10,502 bases of DNA, taken from positions 1 to 10,502 of the forward strand of contig JASFMY010000176.1 of the NCBI GenBank assembly GCA_050117315.1, written 5' to 3'. Below are positions 8,233 through 10,502 of the stretch, in pieces. Position 1 is the first letter of the stretch. Every line of letters begins with the position of its first letter. The stretch comes from JANQIV01 sp050117315. Lineage in GTDB: Bacteria > Bacteroidota > Ignavibacteria > Ignavibacteriales > Melioribacteraceae. The notes beneath the pieces were generated by a model. The model ran no database searches. It was not told the DNA's origin and saw only the letters and a list, made by a program, of their open reading frames with translations. A program made the translations under genes and the position numbers.

Positions 8233-8356
8233 CAAATTGGTTTTGGTATTTTGTTTTTTTAGAACTCACCTAAATCCTCCCCGCCTCCCAAAGTCTCGTA
8301 CGTCGGGCAGGTCTTAAAAAGAGAGGACTTTACGGCAAAATACCAAAACCAATTTG
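8233..8356. repeat. MITE-like element with 21-bp perfect inverted ends
   Basis: AAATTGGTTTTGGTATTTTG (8234-8253) is the exact reverse complement of 8336-8355, and one more C-G pair extends it outward to 21 bp (8233/8356). The ~80-bp interior is GC-richer, carries no open frame of note, and holds weak internal pairing (AAAGTCTC near 8290 with GAGGACTTT near 8323-8331). No clean target duplication was found, so the outer border is uncertain. It sits just upstream of nth. A large hairpin with regulatory function is the alternative. Confidence 0.75.
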
Positions 8357-8462
8357 GCTTGTGTGTATATTCAAACTTAGTTGAAATTAAAAAAGAAAAA
8401 AAGAGACTCCCGTAGAAATATTAATTGCTATTGCAATAGAGTTTCTGCAAAATAAAAAGTCG

Positions 8463-8706
8463 GTCATTTCGAACCCGTTTTTGGGGTGAGAAATCTTTCA
8501 ATTAGAGGATGATTTCAAAGATTTCTCCCTCCCGCCATGCCAATGCTGTCAACTTAAGACTATATTGTTATATATGAGTCATTCCCGAGTGCCTTTATCG
8601 GGAATCTTGCAGCAAAATAGATTCCGTGTAAACCCATCACGGAATGTCAATCCTTAAGTTGACAGCATTGCCCGCCATGCCGGCGAGGCAGGCCGGTCGA
8701 AATGAC
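8463..8706. mobile_element. GTCATTTCGA-family element, copy 2 (interrupted)
   Basis: The ends GTCATTTCGA (8463-8472) and TCGAAATGAC (8697-8706) are perfect inverted repeats. GAGAAATCTTT (8488-8498) pairs perfectly with AAAGATTTCTC (8517-8527), the same core as in the copy at 5011-5112. The right half is split by a 130-bp insertion. With the insertion and one copy of its 10-bp duplication removed, the sequence reads continuously from TTTCTCCCTCCCGCCATGC into CGGCGAGGCAGGCCGG. This both restores a full element and confirms the nesting. Confidence 0.82.
8541..8670. mobile_element. IS4-like miniature insertion element (130 bp)
   Basis: The inverted ends CAATGCTGTCAACTTAAG (8541-8558 and, inverted, 8653-8670) match perfectly over 18 bp. 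They are flanked by the direct repeat CCCGCCATGC (8531-8540 and 8671-8680), a 10-bp target duplication. The interior has two perfect 8-bp hairpins: ATTCCCGA/TCGGGAAT (8581-8605) and ATTCCGTG/CACGGAAT (8621-8645). It has no coding capacity. The end pattern (AATGC, then TCA, then TTAAGGAT at the right end read inward) recalls the termini of E. coli IS4 as I remember them, and 10-13-bp duplications fit that family. The family call is an inference to be checked in ISfinder. Perfect ends suggest a recent insertion. Confidence 0.82.
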
Positions 8707-8754
8707 AAAACGTTTAGATATCTAATTTTGCAGAAACTCTAATTAACAAAAAAC

Positions 8755-9108
8755 CTAGAGGAGACTCTCTAATCTAAAATAGTAAAATAAAGCGAGGAAA
8801 TCTTCAATGGTTGATAACTCGGCTAAACGAAGTCCGGTACAGGTTATTTCAAAATTTTGTGGATTTGTCAAAGCTGCACTACAACCAATTGGTAGAAGAA
8901 TAATCAGAATATTACCGCCGTTTGCATAACCCTCTCCGAGGTACTCGTGAGATTCTTTGGGGTATCCCCCCAGTGGGGTAACGTCCCTATTGAGCTGTTT
9001 TAAATATATGCAAAACGGAATAATACTTACTGTAATTTGCTTATACTTGTTAATTGAAAAATCTTTACAGCCGTAATGTATCCGGCAGCTTCCTTGAAAA
9101 ACCTTTTA
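8755..9108. other. Unrecognised segment, open in overlapping frames on both strands
   Basis: No known gene is recognised. On the minus strand one frame has no stop for 116 codons (9105 down to the TAG at 8757-8755, preceded by TAA at 9108-9106). It has no ATG, yet its translation is protein-like (for example GYPKESHEYLGEGYANGG and TGLRLAELSTIEDFLALF). On the plus strand a 40-codon frame lies within it (8807-8929). GC-rich hairpin material (GGGGTATCCCC, 8959-8969, followed by a competing GGGG at 8975-8978) sits between. It could be a fragment of a mobile element, a structured RNA, or chance openness. It begins right after the nested elements. Confidence 0.35.
8807..8929 (+). CDS. Candidate 40-residue basic peptide, no recognised family
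   Basis: This is an ATG-initiated 40-codon frame with GCGAGGAAA (about 8792-8800) upstream as a possible ribosome site. The product starts MVDNSAKRSPVQVISKFCGF and ends in an arginine/isoleucine-rich, proline-containing tail (IGRRIIRILPPFA). It has a single cysteine and a net positive charge. It is not recognised. The opposite strand is also open here, and the surroundings are repeat-rich, so this may be a remnant of a mobile element or no gene at all. Confidence 0.2.
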   Translation: MVDNSAKRSPVQVISKFCGFVKAALQPIGRRIIRILPPFA

Positions 9109-9204
9109 ATTCTTTCTCCGGAACTTGTCCCGTTCTGCGCAGATATTAGCAATAGCCCCAACTTTTTCAAAATGAATCCCTACGGGGCAAGTTGGAGAAA
9201 GAAT
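9109..9204. repeat. Imperfect inverted repeat (ATTCTTTCTCC ends)
   Basis: ATTCTTTCTCC followed by GGAACTTGTCCCG (9109-9132) is mirrored by CGGGGCAAGTTGGAGAAAGAAT (9183-9204, written here only to show the pairing; it exceeds the left arm by small gaps). The pairing has a 2-3-nt offset and one mismatch. Within it CCAACTT (9158-9164) can also pair with AAGTTGG (9189-9195). No coding frame is visible. It may be another small palindromic element or a decayed one. Confidence 0.5.
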
Positions 9205-9223
9205 GATTAGCACACACATCTAT

Positions 9224-9301
9224 GGGCTTTCCCGGTAAGGGATCCTTCGAATAGCCCAAACAGTTTATTGGACTATCCGAAGGACTCCTATGGAAAAGTC
9301 C
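9224..9301. repeat. Mirrored pair of structured hairpin units
   Basis: Unit 1 (9224-9257, plus orientation) and unit 2 (9270-9301, reverse orientation) share the pattern GGRCTTTYCC..TCCTTCGRATAGYCC, separated by 12 bp. Each unit can close on itself by GGGCT/AGCCC (unit 1) or GGACT/AGTCC (unit 2), so the stem base pair changes on both sides at once. An internal CCC/GGG in unit 1 likewise becomes TCC/GGA in unit 2. Such paired changes suggest that the folded shape is what is conserved. This is a REP/BIME-like extragenic palindrome pair; the family is unknown. Confidence 0.6.
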
Positions 9302-9353
9302 GAAAACTTGGAGATGATATTAACCTCCGGCATGAAGGGTGTGTTGCGGAACT

Positions 9354-9496
9354 AATAATAGCCCGTGGCTTCAGCCACGGGATTATTAAGATTCTGAAAT
9401 CTATAGGCTTTAGCCTCATTTAAGCACTCTAAATGGGGCTAAAGCCCGGATTCTATTTAGTTTCTTATTTCCAACGTGCTGAAGCACGTGGCTATT
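9354..9496. repeat. Convergent REP-like doublet (REPIN/BIME-like)
   Basis: Left unit: AATAGCCCGTGGCTTCAGCC on the plus strand, with stem CCCGTGGCT (9362-9370)/AGCCACGGG (9373-9381), a 2-nt loop, and outer AATAAT/ATTATT pairing. Right unit, read on the minus strand: AATAGCCACGTGCTTCAGCA (from 9496), with stem ACGTGCT/AGCACGT (9474-9489). Both share the foot AATAGCC and a GCTTCAGC tip, in opposite orientation. Between them a third hairpin pairs 9406-9422 (GGCTTTAGCCTCATTTA) with 9430-9446 at 16 of 17 positions. REP doublets of this layout are mobilised by RAYT (TnpA-REP) transposases encoded elsewhere in a genome; none is seen here. Confidence 0.7.
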
Positions 9497-9691
9497 GAAG
9501 TACCTAATTGAGCCTGAATGCCGGAGCTATGACAACAATACATTCATAGTTAAGTTTGACGCTTATGCGCTCTGCGGGATTCTGTCCCTGTCCGCCTTTG
9601 GTGGATCCTATATTCTGAATTCTTAATTCTTTATTATTTGAGCGATTTGTGGTATTTTTATTCATCTTCTTTCAAACTTTGAGAATAATAC

Positions 9692-9868
9692 ATGTCAAAA
9701 CAGGCTATCCTTCAATATTACAAACGGATTGACAAATACAAAAGACCCGGCGGTACACGGCAAGAAAGCTCAATGCGAAGAGCCTTTGTTAATCTTTTAG
9801 TTACGACAGTCAGAATAAAAACCATGGAAATAGTAAAGCAAATGGCTGAGGAAGAAGGGCATGAGTAA
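9692..9868 (+). pseudogene. Collapsed type ISP restriction-modification gene (N- and C-terminal remnants)
   Basis: This 58-codon frame, with only a weak GAGAA upstream, encodes YYKRIDKYKRPGGTRQESSM at residues 9-28, followed by RRAFVNLL. That resembles the N-terminus of type ISP restriction-modification enzymes (a YY..L/I..., GGTR.E...R.AF.NLL pattern). From VTTVRIKTMEIVKQMAEEE onward (about 36-54) it resembles the extreme C-terminus of the same enzymes (VVTVSV.TM.IV pattern). Those enzymes are normally more than 1000 residues, so the simplest reading is one in-frame internal deletion near the NLL codons that left both ends. The stop overlaps the next start (ATGAGTAA, 8 nt). The family call comes from memory of the consensus; a chance small ORF is the alternative. 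No methyltransferase or helicase motif remains, so it has no enzyme activity. Confidence 0.5.
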
Positions 9869-10466
9869 AAAAACTAATGATAATAATAAAGATGTCATTT
9901 TAGATAGGTTAATTCAAAACAAGAAAGTATTATCAAATATTTTTATTGTTTCAATTATTATTGGAATCGTAATTATCATTTGGTTATTAATCGTACTATA
10001 TCAAGCTGGTTATAAAATAACACATGTAAATTTAGATTTAATAAAAACTGGTAGTGTTGGAGATTTCATTGGAGGAGTAGTTGGTTCAATTTGGGCTTTG
10101 GTAGGTGTTGTTTTATTTTATGGAGCACTTGTACTTCAAAGAATTTCTTTAGAAAAACAAATTGAAGAAATGACACAAACAAAAGAAGTCCTTGAAAAAC
10201 AAAGTTTTGAATCTACTTTTTATGAATTACTAAATCAACATAGGAGCTTATTAAGCAACATAAAATATGACTACAAAGATCATCAAGACGGTGATAAAAG
10301 AAAATTGAGAGAGGGTACTCAGTTCATGAGCGAAAGTTTTTATGAATTTGAAATAAGTTATTATATATCACTTCCTAATTTAGGGATTGCTGAAGTTCTC
10401 AGATGCAAAATTCAAACCTATGTTGCTTATGGCACAAAGCTCTCAGTGTATAAGCCATTTTTCTAA
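9861..10466 (+). CDS. PutAbiC-type membrane protein, apparently C-terminally truncated
   Basis: The 201-residue product has two membrane segments (about 24-48, isoleucine-rich; and about 69-93, in GDFIGGVVGSIWALVGVVLF), then a short coiled-coil-like stretch (94-115, LEKQIEEMTQTKEVLEKQ), then FESTFYELLNQHRSLLSNI (116-134). The order GDFIGG..G..W.LVG..LFY, coiled coil, FESTFF.LL..H is that of the putative phage abortive infection proteins (PutAbiC, PF16872). Those usually continue well past this point with a soluble domain; from about residue 166 the tail no longer looks like the family and ends abruptly. GAGGAAGAAGG just before the ATG is a good ribosome site, and the 8-nt overlap implies coupled translation with the preceding remnant. 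It is visibly AT-richer than the metabolic genes, which suits acquisition by transfer. Family call from memory; anti-phage function is not shown. Confidence 0.7.
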   Translation: MSKKTNDNNKDVILDRLIQNKKVLSNIFIVSIIIGIVIIIWLLIVLYQAGYKITHVNLDLIKTGSVGDFIGGVVGSIWALVGVVLFYGALVLQRISLEKQIEEMTQTKEVLEKQSFESTFYELLNQHRSLLSNIKYDYKDHQDGDKRKLREGTQFMSESFYEFEISYYISLPNLGIAEVLRCKIQTYVAYGTKLSVYKPFF

Positions 10467-10502
10467 GCTTTAGAGAATTCTTGATAAAAAGAAAATAAAA
10501 AA

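Larger units (their letters stand above)
8438..8740. mobile_element. Outer inverted-repeat element of a three-level nest
   Basis: AGAGTTTCTGCAAAAT (8438-8453) is perfectly inverted at 8725-8740. AAT stands immediately outside both ends (8435-8437 and 8741-8743), consistent with a 3-bp target duplication. Without the two inserts it carries, its own sequence is only about 60 bp, so it is a very short non-autonomous element. The family is unknown to me. A 12-bp palindrome CTATTGCAATAG (8428-8439) overlaps the left border. Confidence 0.65.

Noticed and set aside
8079..8273. Plus-strand 64-codon frame over the nth start region
   Set aside because: It is antisense to nth and runs into the 21-bp inverted repeat; no independent support.
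8930..9010. Group II intron domain V or a retron-like RNA suspected in the hairpin-rich stretch
   Set aside because: No AGC-bulge-GUUC domain V pattern could be fitted, and no reverse transcriptase is encoded anywhere in the window.
8233..9497. CRISPR array suspected from the density of palindromes
   Set aside because: No regularly spaced identical direct repeats with unique spacers; the repeats are inverted and belong to several different families, and no cas gene is present.
9109..9497. Integron attC sites suspected from imperfect palindromes
   Set aside because: No R/R' core (GTTRRRY) pairing was found at the borders, and there is no integrase gene or cassette ORF between the palindromes.

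Overview
The window looks like the chromosome of an AT-rich, uncultured-type bacterium of the Bacteroidota/Ignavibacteriota (FCB) neighbourhood. This rests on a fused alpha-beta E1 of a 2-oxoacid dehydrogenase, the lipA/lipB/lpd clustering, AT-rich coding sequence, and many GC-rich palindromic intergenic repeats with GTCATTTCGA-type ends. The lineage is an inference; no rRNA gene or other marker is present.

Positions 171-8194, all on the minus strand, form a housekeeping block. In transcription order it reads nth (endonuclease III, 8194-7472), lpdA (dihydrolipoyl dehydrogenase, E3), lipB (octanoyltransferase, overlapping lpdA by 23 nt), a 318-bp gap filled with palindromic repeats, fused E1 alpha-beta, E2 acyltransferase with two lipoyl domains (16 bp after E1), a 101-bp gap of short CTTAATC-type repeats, and lipA (lipoyl synthase). 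LipB moves octanoate to the lipoyl domains, LipA inserts the two sulfurs, and E1, E2 and E3 then run the oxidative decarboxylation. The segment therefore encodes both the complex and the machinery for its cofactor. Which 2-oxoacid it uses (pyruvate or branched-chain) cannot be settled from sequence alone. Positions 1-170 hold no recognisable gene.

Positions 8195-9691 hold no recognised gene but are a dense bed of mobile and palindromic DNA. They contain a 124-bp element with 21-bp perfect inverted ends (8233-8356); a three-level nest of inverted-repeat elements (8438-8740), whose innermost member is a 130-bp IS4-like miniature element with 18-bp perfect ends and a 10-bp target duplication; an unrecognised segment open in two overlapping frames (8755-9108); an imperfect inverted repeat (9109-9204); a mirrored pair of structured hairpins with compensatory changes (9224-9301); and a convergent REP-like pair (9354-9496). 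I see nothing firm in 8357-8437 or 9497-9691.

Positions 9692-10466, plus strand, look like a decayed defence locus. A 58-codon frame appears to join the first ~33 residues of a type ISP restriction-modification enzyme to its last ~22. It overlaps by 8 nt (ATGAGTAA) a truncated two-pass membrane protein of the PutAbiC type (putative phage abortive infection). This gene pair, and the repeat bed beside it, is the accessory and most interesting part of the window.
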